From Bacillus subtilis (GTDB taxonomy: Bacteria; Pseudomonadota; Alphaproteobacteria; Rhizobiales; Rhizobiaceae), in assembly GCA_021733665.1 (NCBI GenBank), contig JAHREI010000001.1, positions 434,001 to 498,000 on the forward strand: a stretch of DNA of 64,000 bases, read 5' to 3'. The translations under genes and the position numbers were made by a program. A model generated the notes under the pieces. The model was not told where the DNA came from and searched no databases. It saw only the letters and a program-made list of their open reading frames with translations. Positions within the stretch are counted from its first letter, which is position 1, and each line of letters opens with the position of its first letter. Positions 27,589-35,745 of this stretch are shown here, in pieces.

Positions 27589-28053
27589 TTGTGCAAAGAA
27601 TAAACCCCGCAATTGCTCATATGCGTTTGCGGGGTTTTTCTTTGGCAGATTGTCACGCTTTGCCTTGTCTTGATAACCGGCACGGCGAGGCATTCTTATT
27701 TTTATGGATTTTTTTATTTTAACGCATTGATACATAATGATAAAATGCAATTTATCATCTGTGTATGGTTTTTTATTGCTTTTGTCGTTGTTAATCAGGG
27801 GATCTAGAGATAGGAATTCTTATCTGACTGGTGTACCCTGACCGGAATGCCACATTGCTGGCGTGAATGAGCGCTTGGTGTAACCTTTTTTTAATTTTTA
27901 TTTTTGAATAAAACCAATGGGTTATGGATTTTATGCGTGAAATATGTGAGTAGAATCGCGAATTTGACTTGAGTATCTGTTGAATGGGCAGTAGATCACT
28001 GCACCTCCCGGTTACGGAGATGTTTACTCCGCATGAGAGAAGGAATGGAGAAA
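27589..28053. other. AT-rich intergenic region between hpf and ptsN
   Basis: A 465-bp gap. It starts with the hpf terminator and then becomes AT-rich. No convincing gene or RNA is visible; the promoter of ptsN is expected in the last 150 bp. Confidence 0.5.
27602..27640 (+). terminator. Terminator after hpf
   Basis: Stem AAACCCCGCAA / TTTGCGGGGTTT followed by TTTC. Confidence 0.88.
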
Positions 28054-28518
28054 ATGGATCTTAGCGATCTGATTCAGCCAGGGGCGATTATCCCTTCGCT
28101 GAAGGCAAGCTCCAAGAAGCAATTATTGCAGATCTTGGCTGAGAAAGCCGCTGAACTCACAGAACTTTCTGAGCGAGAAATTTTTGAAACTGTGACTCAG
28201 CGTGAGCGTTTGGGGTCTACCGGTGTCGGTAACGGCATTGCTATTCCTCATGGCAAGCTGCCGAATATCAGTAAAATTACCGGTGTTTTTGCCCGTCTTG
28301 AACAGCCGGTCGATTTTGAAGCACTGGATGATCAGCCGGTTGATCTGGTCTTTTTGCTGCTTGCACCGGAAAATGCAGGCGCAGATCATTTGAAGGCACT
28401 GTCCCGCATTGCGCGCTTGCTGCGCGATCCGGATATGGTGGCCAAATTGCGTGGCACGGTTGATGCGCAGGCGCTGCATTCATTTTTGATTGCGCCTCCG
28501 GCAACCAATGCGGCCTGA
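28054..28518 (+). CDS. ptsN: PTS IIA-like nitrogen regulatory protein PtsN
   Basis: A 154-residue EIIA-Ntr protein. The phosphorylated histidine is H66 in GIAIPHGKLP. It is the end point of the PTS-Ntr phosphorelay (PtsP, NPr) that controls potassium uptake and carbon/nitrogen responses rather than sugar import. The ATG at 28054 (MDLSDLI, the usual family start) has GGAATGGAG just upstream; an ATG at 28033 would add 7 residues. The hpf-ptsN order is conserved, although the rpoN that normally lies two genes upstream is missing. Confidence 0.95.
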   Translation: MDLSDLIQPGAIIPSLKASSKKQLLQILAEKAAELTELSEREIFETVTQRERLGSTGVGNGIAIPHGKLPNISKITGVFARLEQPVDFEALDDQPVDLVFLLLAPENAGADHLKALSRIARLLRDPDMVAKLRGTVDAQALHSFLIAPPATNAA

Positions 28519-28561
28519 AAAGCTGATGCTTCTGCTGAATAAGCAGGGCTGAGTTGAATTT

Positions 28562-28598
28562 AAAATGCCGTGTTTGCCTTTTGCAGCACGGCATTTTT
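28562..28598 (+). terminator. Terminator after ptsN
   Basis: Stem AAAATGCCGTG / CACGGCATTTTT with a 13-14-nt loop. Confidence 0.85.
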
Positions 28599-28630
28599 CA
28601 TTATTATTATATGTCTATTTAATCGTGATA

Positions 28631-28668
28631 AAACAAAACCCGCCTGTGTGGCACAGGCGGGTTTTGTT
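28631..28668. terminator. Second, bidirectional terminator in the convergent gap
   Basis: Stem AACAAAACCCGCCTGTG / CACAGGCGGGTTTTGTT with T-rich flanks. It likely ends the leftward DUF1150 transcript as well as read-through from ptsN. Confidence 0.88.
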
Positions 28669-28702
28669 AGATGCGCTCTGGACTCAATAATAATAAGCCG
28701 AT

Positions 28703-28954
28703 TTAGTGCAGCATGACTGTGTGGAGCTCATGTTCTTGCGCTTCGGCCAGAGCGGTGGCGCGCATATCAGAAAGCATGATCGGGGTGCCGCTGGCACCAA
28801 ACAGTGCCCAGAGTTCCATGCCAGGTGCCATAGGTGGCAGAGCAGGGAAACGGCGGGAAAGGTCGTCAGAGCGTACTTTGCGCAGATAAGCGACTTCACC
28901 TTCGCCGAGATGGGCAAATTCAGATTCTGTAAAAATGTGTTTATCAGCAGTCAT
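28703..28954 (-). CDS. DUF1150 family protein
   Basis: An 83-residue soluble protein of unknown function, restricted to alphaproteobacteria as far as I know. The family features are a central LRKVRSDDL, then PPMAPGMELWALFGASGTPI, then a C-terminal helical segment. The ATG at 28954 follows a perfect GGAGG 6 bp upstream; the longer ORF to 29026 has no site. It lies 126 bp downstream of a small heat-shock gene on the same strand, an association that recurs in Rhizobiales and suggests a stress link. Confidence 0.85.
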   Translation of the reverse strand: MTADKHIFTESEFAHLGEGEVAYLRKVRSDDLSRRFPALPPMAPGMELWALFGASGTPIMLSDMRATALAEAQEHELHTVMLH

Positions 28955-29080
28955 TTCAGGCCTCCTGTCTTGGCAGCTCATAAGACGCTGCCTGTCGAGA
29001 GCATATGTGATTGCAATTGCAACCACGGGACTGATTATAAAGGAGAACCCTTTACAGTTCTTTTATAATCGTAAGAACGA

Positions 29081-29521
29081 TCACTCTTTCACGTTTATAC
29101 TAATACGCTTGACGAGGCGTTCTGGTTCCGGTCTGTCGAGATCAATCGACAATAATCCGTTTTTGAGTTCCGCATTGATCACACGCATGCCATCAGCAAG
29201 CACAAAAACGCGTTGGAACTGGCGGGCGGCAATACCGCGATGTAAAAACTCGCGCTCAGACTCATCTGTCTGTCGTCCGCGGATGACCAGCTGATTGTCT
29301 TCGGTGGTCACTTCCAGATCATCATCAGAGAAACCGGCGACCGCAAGTGTGATGCGTAGCTTTTCCGGAACCGGCTGTTCCTGATCCTGTGCAGGGCTGC
29401 GTAATCTTTCGATATTATACGGTGGATAGCCGTCACCGGATTTGGCAATCCGTTCCAGTGTCTTTTCCATCGTATCGAAACCCAGCAGCAGCGGGCTGGA
29501 AAAAGGTGTTAGTCTGGTCAT
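29081..29521 (-). CDS. Small heat-shock protein (Hsp20/IbpA family)
   Basis: A 146-residue chaperone. The alpha-crystallin domain spans about 45-140 (PPYNIERL, KLRITLAVAGFSDDDLEV, ELKNGLLSIDLDRPEPE). It holds unfolding proteins for later refolding by DnaK/ClpB. The C-terminal RISINV is the I-x-I/V motif used in oligomer assembly. A heat-shock-type promoter can be seen about 65-95 bp upstream. DUF1150 follows on the same strand. Confidence 0.93.
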   Translation of the reverse strand: MTRLTPFSSPLLLGFDTMEKTLERIAKSGDGYPPYNIERLRSPAQDQEQPVPEKLRITLAVAGFSDDDLEVTTEDNQLVIRGRQTDESEREFLHRGIAARQFQRVFVLADGMRVINAELKNGLLSIDLDRPEPERLVKRISINVKE

Positions 29522-29586
29522 TGTTCAGTCCTTGGATAAAAGCGACCGTTAAGAGGGAAAACCCGTTCAGGCATTTTCTTAGTCTT

Positions 29587-29616
29587 TATATGGCTTGGGA
29601 AAAGCGCTACTTCAAG
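29587..29616 (-). promoter_or_regulatory. RpoH (sigma-32)-like promoter for hsp20
   Basis: Reading leftward, CTTGAAG (from 29616) and CCATATA (to 29587) are about 17 bp apart. This matches the alphaproteobacterial heat-shock pattern CTTG...CYTATnT except for an A in place of the T. It lies about 65 bp upstream of the hsp20 start. Confidence 0.55.
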
Positions 29617-29726
29617 AGGATCTGCTGATATGCACGCGATCTCTGCAGATTCGTGCTGAAAATATTTGAATGCAATTCATAGTATGCTGGATACGGCATA
29701 TGATTTTAAATGAAAGGGATGGCTGA

Positions 29727-30662
29727 ATGGCCCGCAAAATCATTATTGATACAGATCCGGGACAGGATGATGCATTGGCAATCTTGCTGGCACTGGCCAG
29801 TCCTGAGCTGGATGTGTTGGGCATTGTGGCTGTCGCCGGTAATGTACCGCTGCCTCTCACGCAGAATAATGCTTTGAAAATTGCGGAACTGGCCGGAAAG
29901 CCGGAGACAAAAGTCTTTGCCGGCGCCTGCAAGCCGCTGGTGCGCCCGCTGGTGACTGCCGAGGAAGTACATGGCCGTACCGGTCTTGATGGTCCTGATC
30001 TGCCGGAACCGGCAATGAAACTGCAGCAACAGCAGGGCGTGGATTTCATCATTGAAACGCTGCTGCGTGAAAAGGCAGGCACTGTTACTCTTTGCGTCTT
30101 GGGGCCGCTGACCAATATTGCACTGGCTCTCAATAAGGCTCCGGAAATTGCGTCCCGTATTCAGGAAATCGTGCTGATGGGCGGCGGCTTCTTTGAGGGC
30201 GGTAATATCACGCCGACCGCTGAATTTAATTTCTACGTTGATCCGGAAGCGGCCAAAGTTACCTATGCTGCCGGTATTCCGATTGTGATGATGCCGCTGG
30301 ATGTCACCCATAAGGCACTGACAACCGCCAAACGTATCGAGGCTTTCCGTGCACTTGGCACCAAGGCCGGTGATGCCTGCGTGGCCATGCTGGAATTCTT
30401 CGAGCGTTTTGACGAAGAAAAATACGGCACCGACGGCGGCCCGCTGCATGACCCGAATGTCATTGCTTATTTGCTGAAGCCGGGGCTTTATTCAGGCCGT
30501 CATTGCAATGTCGAGATTGAAACTGCTTCCGAGCTTTGCCTTGGTATGTCGGTTATCGATTGGTGGGGTGTTACCAAACGTCCGAAAAATGCAATCGTAA
30601 TGCGTGATGTTGATCATGAAGGTTTCTTCACGCTGCTGACGGAGCGTATCGGAACGCTTTGA
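29727..30662 (+). CDS. Inosine/uridine-preferring nucleoside hydrolase
   Basis: A 311-residue enzyme that splits ribonucleosides into base and ribose. The calcium-binding aspartate cluster DTDPGQDDALA (8-18) is intact. Other family motifs are GPLTNIA, VLMGGGF, EFNFYVDPEAA and the late DVTH and DPNVIA segments. The released ribose could be phosphorylated by the ribokinase encoded convergently next door. Substrate choice (purine or pyrimidine) is not decidable. Confidence 0.95.
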   Translation: MARKIIIDTDPGQDDALAILLALASPELDVLGIVAVAGNVPLPLTQNNALKIAELAGKPETKVFAGACKPLVRPLVTAEEVHGRTGLDGPDLPEPAMKLQQQQGVDFIIETLLREKAGTVTLCVLGPLTNIALALNKAPEIASRIQEIVLMGGGFFEGGNITPTAEFNFYVDPEAAKVTYAAGIPIVMMPLDVTHKALTTAKRIEAFRALGTKAGDACVAMLEFFERFDEEKYGTDGGPLHDPNVIAYLLKPGLYSGRHCNVEIETASELCLGMSVIDWWGVTKRPKNAIVMRDVDHEGFFTLLTERIGTL

Positions 30663-30678
30663 GTATCAAAACCTATGA

Positions 30679-30704
30679 AAAGGCCGGAGCAAGCTCCGGC
30701 CTTT
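30679..30704. terminator. Bidirectional rho-independent terminator
   Basis: Stem AAGGCCGGAG / CTCCGGCCTT, 4-nt loop and T-run, between the convergent nucleoside hydrolase and ribokinase genes. Confidence 0.88.
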
Positions 30705-30717
30705 TGCTTGCGGTCCG

Positions 30718-31605
30718 TTACACTGCTTCGACTTCTGCAGCATAAGGAATGGATGGCTGGGCACCCGGCTTAAGGCAGGCCAGCGATGCGGCATTGGCTG
30801 CGCGCTGGCAGGCATCACGTAAAGATAAGCCGCTGTCGAGACCGGCTGCAAGATAGCCGCAGAATGTATCACCGGCACCAACTGTATCGACCGGTTTGAT
30901 TTTCAGTGCTGGCAGGCTGTAATGCTCATCCGGTGTGGCGACCATGATGCCTTGCGCGCCGAGTGTCACAATCACTGTGCGGCCGTAATGTTCAGCAAAA
31001 TCGATCATTTTTGCCAGACGGTTATCACCGCTCAGTTCCAGATGCGTGCTGGCGAGATCAAATTCTGTTTCATTGGCAATGATAATATCAGCGCGTGGCA
31101 ACAGAGCAGCCGCATCATCGCGCCAAGGGGCGGTATTGAGAATGCAGGTTGTGTCGCTGGTTTCTGACATGGCAATGGCTTTTTCCAGCGCCGGCAGCGG
31201 AATTTCCATTTGTAGCAATAAATAGCCACCATCGAGATCAGCGGCATGCACATCATCTTCCGTGACCAGACCATTGGCCCCCGGAATGACGATAATGGTG
31301 TTTTCGCCGCTGTCTTCAACGGTGATCAGCGCAATGCCTGTGGCATCGCCGCGGGTTGCCACGCGGGACAAATCCACACCGTCAGCACGCAGCAGAGCAA
31401 TGGCCTGCGATGCAAAACTATCATCACCGACAGCACCGACCATCCGTACAGCGGCACCGGCGCGTGCAGAAGCGAGCGCCTGATTGGCGCCTTTGCCGCC
31501 TGCTGCGGTGGAGAAATTGTGACCGGTCAGTGTTTCACCGGGTTCCGGCAGTTTAGGACTGCGGGCAATGAGGTCAAAATTAATCGAACCGATAATCGTA
31601 ATCAT
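30718..31605 (-). CDS. rbsK: Ribokinase
   Basis: A 295-residue PfkB-family sugar kinase that makes ribose-5-phosphate from ribose. It shows the N-terminal GGKGANQALA (36-45) of ribokinases and the C-terminal PfkB signature DTVGAGDTFCGYL with the catalytic aspartate near 247. It is convergent with the nucleoside hydrolase gene, suggesting a nucleoside-to-pentose route. A DUF2244 gene follows on its upstream side, reading the same way. Confidence 0.95.
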   Translation of the reverse strand: MITIIGSINFDLIARSPKLPEPGETLTGHNFSTAAGGKGANQALASARAGAAVRMVGAVGDDSFASQAIALLRADGVDLSRVATRGDATGIALITVEDSGENTIIVIPGANGLVTEDDVHAADLDGGYLLLQMEIPLPALEKAIAMSETSDTTCILNTAPWRDDAAALLPRADIIIANETEFDLASTHLELSGDNRLAKMIDFAEHYGRTVIVTLGAQGIMVATPDEHYSLPALKIKPVDTVGAGDTFCGYLAAGLDSGLSLRDACQRAANAASLACLKPGAQPSIPYAAEVEAV

Positions 31606-31631
31606 GAAACATCCGGTGTTAAAACTGATCG

Positions 31632-32138
31632 TCAGCGACGGCTGCGGATCAGGGCGTTGGAAAAAGCTGTTGCAAAACTCTCACGATCATCGGGTGGCAG
31701 AAAACGGCCGATATCCAGCGATCTGTCGTCACTTTGCAATTGCATCTGGGTAATGCCGATATCATCTTTGCGGGTAATGTGGAACCGTGTGCGGAACGGA
31801 TTAAACTGATAAGCGCGAATATGACCGGATGCAGAAACTTGCCGGATGAGTAATTGCTCACGGGAGACACTGATTTCTTCCCGCTGTCGTGCAGCATAAT
31901 AATTAAGCCGGAAGGCCAGATAGATCAGCGCGATATCCAGACCGAACAATCCTACGACTGGCCATGCGCGAATTTGCATGAAGACCATACCGATACAAGC
32001 CCAGAGCAGAAGCAGGCTTAAAATCATAATCTGAAAACCGCGCGCACTCAGCGAGCGGTAGGGCAATAATGTGGCTTTAAAAAACTGTGCGCCATAGGCG
32101 TCCGGATCAGCACCGTCCGGATGATAAGGTGCGTTCAT
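31632..32138 (-). CDS. DUF2244 domain membrane protein
   Basis: A 168-residue predicted inner-membrane protein of unknown function. Two hydrophobic segments lie at about 33-75 (GFQIMILSLLLLWACIGMVF and ...LFGLDIALIYLAFRLNYYAA), followed by a cytoplasmic C-terminal domain (QREEISVSREQLLIRQV). The ATG at 32138 fits the family start; the ORF runs further to 32198 but has no site. It lies 26 bp upstream of rbsK in the same direction and is divergent from nth. Confidence 0.85.
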   Translation of the reverse strand: MNAPYHPDGADPDAYGAQFFKATLLPYRSLSARGFQIMILSLLLLWACIGMVFMQIRAWPVVGLFGLDIALIYLAFRLNYYAARQREEISVSREQLLIRQVSASGHIRAYQFNPFRTRFHITRKDDIGITQMQLQSDDRSLDIGRFLPPDDRESFATAFSNALIRSRR

Positions 32139-32242
32139 GATCTTATCTCTTAAGCCGCAGGTGGTTGATGGTGGTTGATAAAGTCCCTGCTGCGGCATGC
32201 TTGCAGATAGGCTTATTGCTTATAGCTTACTATATAAATGCT

Positions 32243-32968
32243 ATGCAGAACAACCAGACCCAGATTCCCGTTAAACCTCAGCGCCGTGTCAGCGGTACGC
32301 TTTACACACCGGCAGAAATCCATGAGATTTTCCGGCGTTTTTCCGTGCAGCGTCCGGAGCCGAAAGGCGAGCTTGAGCATGTCAACACGTTCACTTTGCT
32401 GGTGGCGGTTATGCTCTCGGCGCAGGCGACCGACGCGGGCGTGAATAAAGCCACACGTGCCTTGTTTGCCATTGCGGATACACCGCAGAAAATGGTTGAT
32501 CTGGGCGAAGATACAGTCGGTGATTATATCCGCACCATTGGTCTGTGGCGTAACAAGGCAAAGAACGCGATTTTACTGTCGCAGGCGCTGATTGATAATT
32601 TCGGCGGTGAAGTGCCGGGTGACCGTGATGCACTGGTGACCTTGCCGGGGGTGGGGCGCAAAACCGCGAATGTGGTGCTTAATATGGCTTTTGGCCAGCC
32701 GACAATGGCGGTGGATACGCATATTCTGCGCATTGGTAACCGCATCGGACTGGCACCCTATAAAACACCGGATGAGATTGAAGCCAAGCTAGTGAAAATC
32801 ATTCCGGCAGAATTTATGATGCATGCCCATCACTGGTTGATCCTGCATGGCCGCTATGTTTGCAAAGCCCGCACCCCAGATTGCATCAATTGTGTCATCG
32901 CCGATATCTGTAAATCAGCGCAGAAAACCAATGCAATTCCTGCGCCCTTGGTGCGGATAGAGGATTAA
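32243..32968 (+). CDS. nth: Endonuclease III
   Basis: A 241-residue bifunctional glycosylase/AP-lyase for oxidized pyrimidines. The helix-hairpin-helix LPGVGRKTANVV has the catalytic lysine K140 and the aspartate D158 is in VDTHILRIGNR. The [4Fe-4S] ligands C207, C214, C217 and C223 match C-x6-C-x2-C-x5-C. The ATG at 32243 is chosen; the open frame extends to 32165 with 26 poorly conserved residues. Its last 4 bp overlap the convergent gene that follows. Confidence 0.96.
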   Translation: MQNNQTQIPVKPQRRVSGTLYTPAEIHEIFRRFSVQRPEPKGELEHVNTFTLLVAVMLSAQATDAGVNKATRALFAIADTPQKMVDLGEDTVGDYIRTIGLWRNKAKNAILLSQALIDNFGGEVPGDRDALVTLPGVGRKTANVVLNMAFGQPTMAVDTHILRIGNRIGLAPYKTPDEIEAKLVKIIPAEFMMHAHHWLILHGRYVCKARTPDCINCVIADICKSAQKTNAIPAPLVRIED

Positions 32969-33603
32969 ACCTCCGCTGTGATCCGCAGCAATGCTGCCGT
33001 TGGCGCATCCAGTACTTTGCGCTCAGGGCTGATCAGTGCTGCGGCATCGGCCATAGATGTTTGTGCCAGTACCACCAGTTGCGTACTTTTTTGGCACGCA
33101 GTTTCTGCAGCGTCAGCAATCATCCGGTTATAGGTTGCGCTGTCGCCAGAGCGGAAGATATCCCATGCCTTGTCAATCAGCCGGATATCCGGTGTGACGG
33201 ATACATTAGCAAAGACCTGACGGAACAGATCGGTCGTTGGCTGCAAGGTGGTCGGCGCTGTACATAAAACAGTCACTGACAGGCCGCTCTCCAAAGCCTG
33301 TTCTGCCAAAGCACGGTCTGTCCGCAAGACCGGTTTATTGAAACTGCTTTGTGCTGCGTCTGCTATGGTGCCCAGTGTTGAACAGGTGACAAGCACAGCA
33401 TCTGCATCCTCAAGCAGTTCGGTAATAATGCGTAATGTCTGGCTGCTTATGGCTGGTGTGATGCCTCCTTGCTTTTCAGCCTCCTCCAGTAAACTGCTCT
33501 GCACAACATGGTGCAATTGTCCGGCAGGGAGTGCGAGACGGCTGGCTGCCTGCTCAAAAATACCGATATTACTGGCAGCGGTGTGCAGGCAGGCAATGCG
33601 CAT
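32965..33603 (-). CDS. Asp/Glu racemase superfamily protein lacking the second cysteine
   Basis: A 212-residue protein of the aspartate/glutamate racemase fold. The first catalytic-type cysteine is C74 in VTCSTLG. At the place of the second cysteine the sequence reads VVLAQTSM (Q181), so a two-cysteine racemase reaction is unlikely. Other members of the fold with a single cysteine are isomerases or decarboxylases. It converges with nth (4-bp overlap) and lies 11 bp downstream of the CysZ-like gene, probably in its transcript. Confidence 0.8.
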   Translation of the reverse strand: MRIACLHTAASNIGIFEQAASRLALPAGQLHHVVQSSLLEEAEKQGGITPAISSQTLRIITELLEDADAVLVTCSTLGTIADAAQSSFNKPVLRTDRALAEQALESGLSVTVLCTAPTTLQPTTDLFRQVFANVSVTPDIRLIDKAWDIFRSGDSATYNRMIADAAETACQKSTQLVVLAQTSMADAAALISPERKVLDAPTAALLRITAEV

Positions 33604-33614
33604 GGATTTCCCGA

Positions 33615-34334
33615 TCAGTGGCTGTTGATAGCGCGTGGATTTTGTCCGCTCAGCGCTTTATGCAGATGCACCATCATAGCGGCGGCGAAAAGCGGTGTCA
33701 GCAGGTTGAGCAGCGGTATTGCCATAAAACCGGCAATGACCATACCGCCGAGGAAAACCGTGATCCGGTTTTCTTCACGGAAGGCTTTAGCGCCATCCTC
33801 GCCGCGATAGCGCATCGCTGCAAATTCAAAAAACTCACGTCCCAGAAGATAGCCGTTGACGATGAAGAAGGCGATCAGGTTAACGCCCGGTATCAGCAGC
33901 ATAGCCAAAGCCAGCAGGTTGCCGAGAATAACGACGACCAGAAATTTAAGCGAATAGACAAGGGAGCGGCCGATCGGCATCGGGGTGCCGATGGGTTGGT
34001 TACTGTAATCCTCACGCTCGATAATCTCGGCTACGTCATCGAGGAACAGACCGGCAATCAGAGCTGTGACCGGCGCGATCAGAAAAGCCAGTAGCAGAGC
34101 CAGCACAAAACCCGCAGCAATGGCGGCAAGCAGGCCGAGCCAGCTGGTCCAGTCGGGCATGGCTGGTAACAGGCTTTCAAACCACGGCCATGCCAGCCAA
34201 AAGAAAAACTGCCGTATCAGTGCCCAGAATGCGATCAGTGCCAGAAATGTCAGACCCAAGGACTTCCACAGCACAGAGCGGAATTCCGGTGTCGGCAGGC
34301 GATAGAGCGCATTCAGCGCGGCAGTCAGGATCAT
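33615..34334 (-). CDS. CysZ-like / EI24-domain membrane protein
   Basis: A 239-residue membrane protein with four to six hydrophobic segments, two of them long (GLTFLALIAFWALI and ILGNLLALAMLLIPGVNLIA). The EI24/CysZ family includes sulfate importers; annotation as a sulfate transporter is an inference. The ATG at 34334 has GGAG a few bp upstream. The ORF extends to 34442 but that part is a copy of an intergenic repeat and is not real coding sequence. No other transporter is in the sulfur regions of this window. Confidence 0.8.
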   Translation of the reverse strand: MILTAALNALYRLPTPEFRSVLWKSLGLTFLALIAFWALIRQFFFWLAWPWFESLLPAMPDWTSWLGLLAAIAAGFVLALLLAFLIAPVTALIAGLFLDDVAEIIEREDYSNQPIGTPMPIGRSLVYSLKFLVVVILGNLLALAMLLIPGVNLIAFFIVNGYLLGREFFEFAAMRYRGEDGAKAFREENRITVFLGGMVIAGFMAIPLLNLLTPLFAAAMMVHLHKALSGQNPRAINSH

Positions 34335-34344
34335 CTGGGCTCCG

Positions 34345-34404
34345 TCGTTTTTGTTTGGTGCGCATTTGCCCGAAAATCGCTTTACACTTTTCGGGATACG
34401 CTCT
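34345..34404 (-). repeat. Bru-RS-like repeat, half copy (inverted)
   Basis: On the minus strand it reads AGAGCGTATCCCGAAAAGTG and onward to AAACAAAAA, matching the first hairpin of copies A and C. The second hairpin is missing. It sits in the 5' region of the CysZ-like gene. Confidence 0.75.
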
Positions 34405-34597
34405 GTTTTCAGATAGATAGGGAGCCTGCTTAAGCGCAACAAGATGAAGGGGCGCGGATATCAGTCCGCTTTTTTGAAAAGGTAAATCTGTTTCGGCTCT
34501 GGCAAAAACCACATTCCGTGCTTACAACTATTCCCGCAATGGATGTGAGGGCGTTCAGTTTCGCATCCCGCTGCGAAAAATCACGGGAGTAAAAGCC

Positions 34598-35644
34598 ATT
34601 TCTGTCCCTAAATATGATGTGTTGTGTATCGGTAATGCGATTGTCGATATTCTGTCCCGCACCGAGGATAATTTTCTCGTCGATAACGGCATTATCAAAG
34701 GTGCTATGAACCTGATTGATGCGGAGCGGGCAGAGCTGCTCTACAGCCGCAAAGGCCCCGCGATTGAAGCGTCAGGCGGCAGCGCCGGTAATACGGCGGC
34801 AGGTATTGCCAGTCTGGGCGGCCGTTCTGCCTTCTTCGGCAAGGTTGCAGCAGATGAGCTTGGCAGGATTTACACGCATGATATTCGAGGGCAGGGGGTT
34901 GCTTTTGATACGCCGCCGCTTCTGGATGGTGCGCCAACGGCACGCTGCATGATTTTTGTGACGCCCGATGGTGAGCGTTCGATGAACACCTATCTCGGTG
35001 CCTGTGTGGAACTGGGCATCGAAGATATTGAAAGCTCCAAAGTCAGTGCCGCTCAGGTTGTTTATTTCGAGGGCTATTTGTGGGATCCGCCTCGCGCCAA
35101 AGAAGCGATTTTGCTGGCAGCGAAAATTGCCCATGAACATGGCCGCGAAGTGTCCATGACCCTTTCCGATCCGTTCTGTGTGGATCGTTATCGTGATGAG
35201 TTTCTTGATCTGATGCGCGGCGGCACAGTTGATATTGTGTTTGCCAATGAGGCAGAAGTGAAATCGCTGTATCAGACCTCATCATTTGAAAGCGCGCTTG
35301 AAGCTCTGCGTGGTGATTGCAAACTGGCTGCGGTTACCCGCTCCGAGCTTGGTTCAATCATTTTGCGCGGTGATGAGACTGTCGAGGTCAAGGCCATTGA
35401 GATTGATGCGCTGGTGGATACGACCGGTGCTGGTGATCTTTACGCAGCTGGTTTTCTCTTCGGCTATACCAATGGCTATACATTGGAAGAATGTGGTAAT
35501 TTCGGCTCATTAGCGGCTGGTATTGTTATCCAACAGATCGGCCCACGTCCGATGCATAATCTGAAAGACCTTGCAGAGCAGTTCGGTCTTATTAAAGCAT
35601 TTCCAGCAAAAGTGGGAACCGATTTTGCGTCGGATAATGCGTAA
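34598..35644 (+). CDS. PfkB-family adenosine kinase, apparent ATT start, repeat-derived C-terminus
   Basis: About 348 residues. PfkB kinases of this subgroup phosphorylate adenosine to AMP. Motifs are IGNAIVDILS near the N-terminus, GGSAGNTAAGIASLGG and the C-terminal DTTGAGDLYAAGFL with the catalytic aspartate. No ATG, GTG or TTG start fits well: GTG 34619 would lose conserved residues (KYDV) and has no ribosome site, while ATT 34598 has GGGAG 8 bp upstream and gives the family-like N-terminus SVPKYDVL. The last 15 codons (from 35597) lie in a palindromic repeat. The kinase call is firm; the start is an inference. Confidence 0.9.
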   Translation: MSVPKYDVLCIGNAIVDILSRTEDNFLVDNGIIKGAMNLIDAERAELLYSRKGPAIEASGGSAGNTAAGIASLGGRSAFFGKVAADELGRIYTHDIRGQGVAFDTPPLLDGAPTARCMIFVTPDGERSMNTYLGACVELGIEDIESSKVSAAQVVYFEGYLWDPPRAKEAILLAAKIAHEHGREVSMTLSDPFCVDRYRDEFLDLMRGGTVDIVFANEAEVKSLYQTSSFESALEALRGDCKLAAVTRSELGSIILRGDETVEVKAIEIDALVDTTGAGDLYAAGFLFGYTNGYTLEECGNFGSLAAGIVIQQIGPRPMHNLKDLAEQFGLIKAFPAKVGTDFASDNA

Positions 35645-35698
35645 AAACAAATAGTTACAGCGGTTTTAACGATTCAACCTTCACTGGAACCGCTGTAA
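35593..35698 (+). repeat. Bru-RS-like palindromic repeat, full copy overlapping a gene end
   Basis: A 106-bp element aligning over its length with copy C at 59.0 kb. It has AAAAGTGGGAACCGATTTTG in the first half, GCGTAAAAACAAATAG in the middle, and the terminal hairpin ACAGCGGTT / AACCGCTGT. The first 52 bp encode the end of the adenosine kinase, including its TAA. Confidence 0.85.
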
Positions 35699-35711
35699 AG
35701 CCTGAAATTGA

Positions 35712-35745
35712 AACGGGGGGAGTTTTCGCTCCCCGTCCGTTTTTA
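35712..35745 (+). terminator. Terminator after the adenosine kinase
   Basis: Stem ACGGGGGGAG / CTCCCCGT with a short loop, followed by CCGTTTTTA. It lies in the convergent gap and just touches the stop of the TRIC-like gene. Confidence 0.8.

Noticed and set aside
34335-34442. 36-residue N-terminal extension of the CysZ-like protein
   Set aside because: The extension is encoded by a half copy of the intergenic repeat; the ATG at 34334 has a proper ribosome site.
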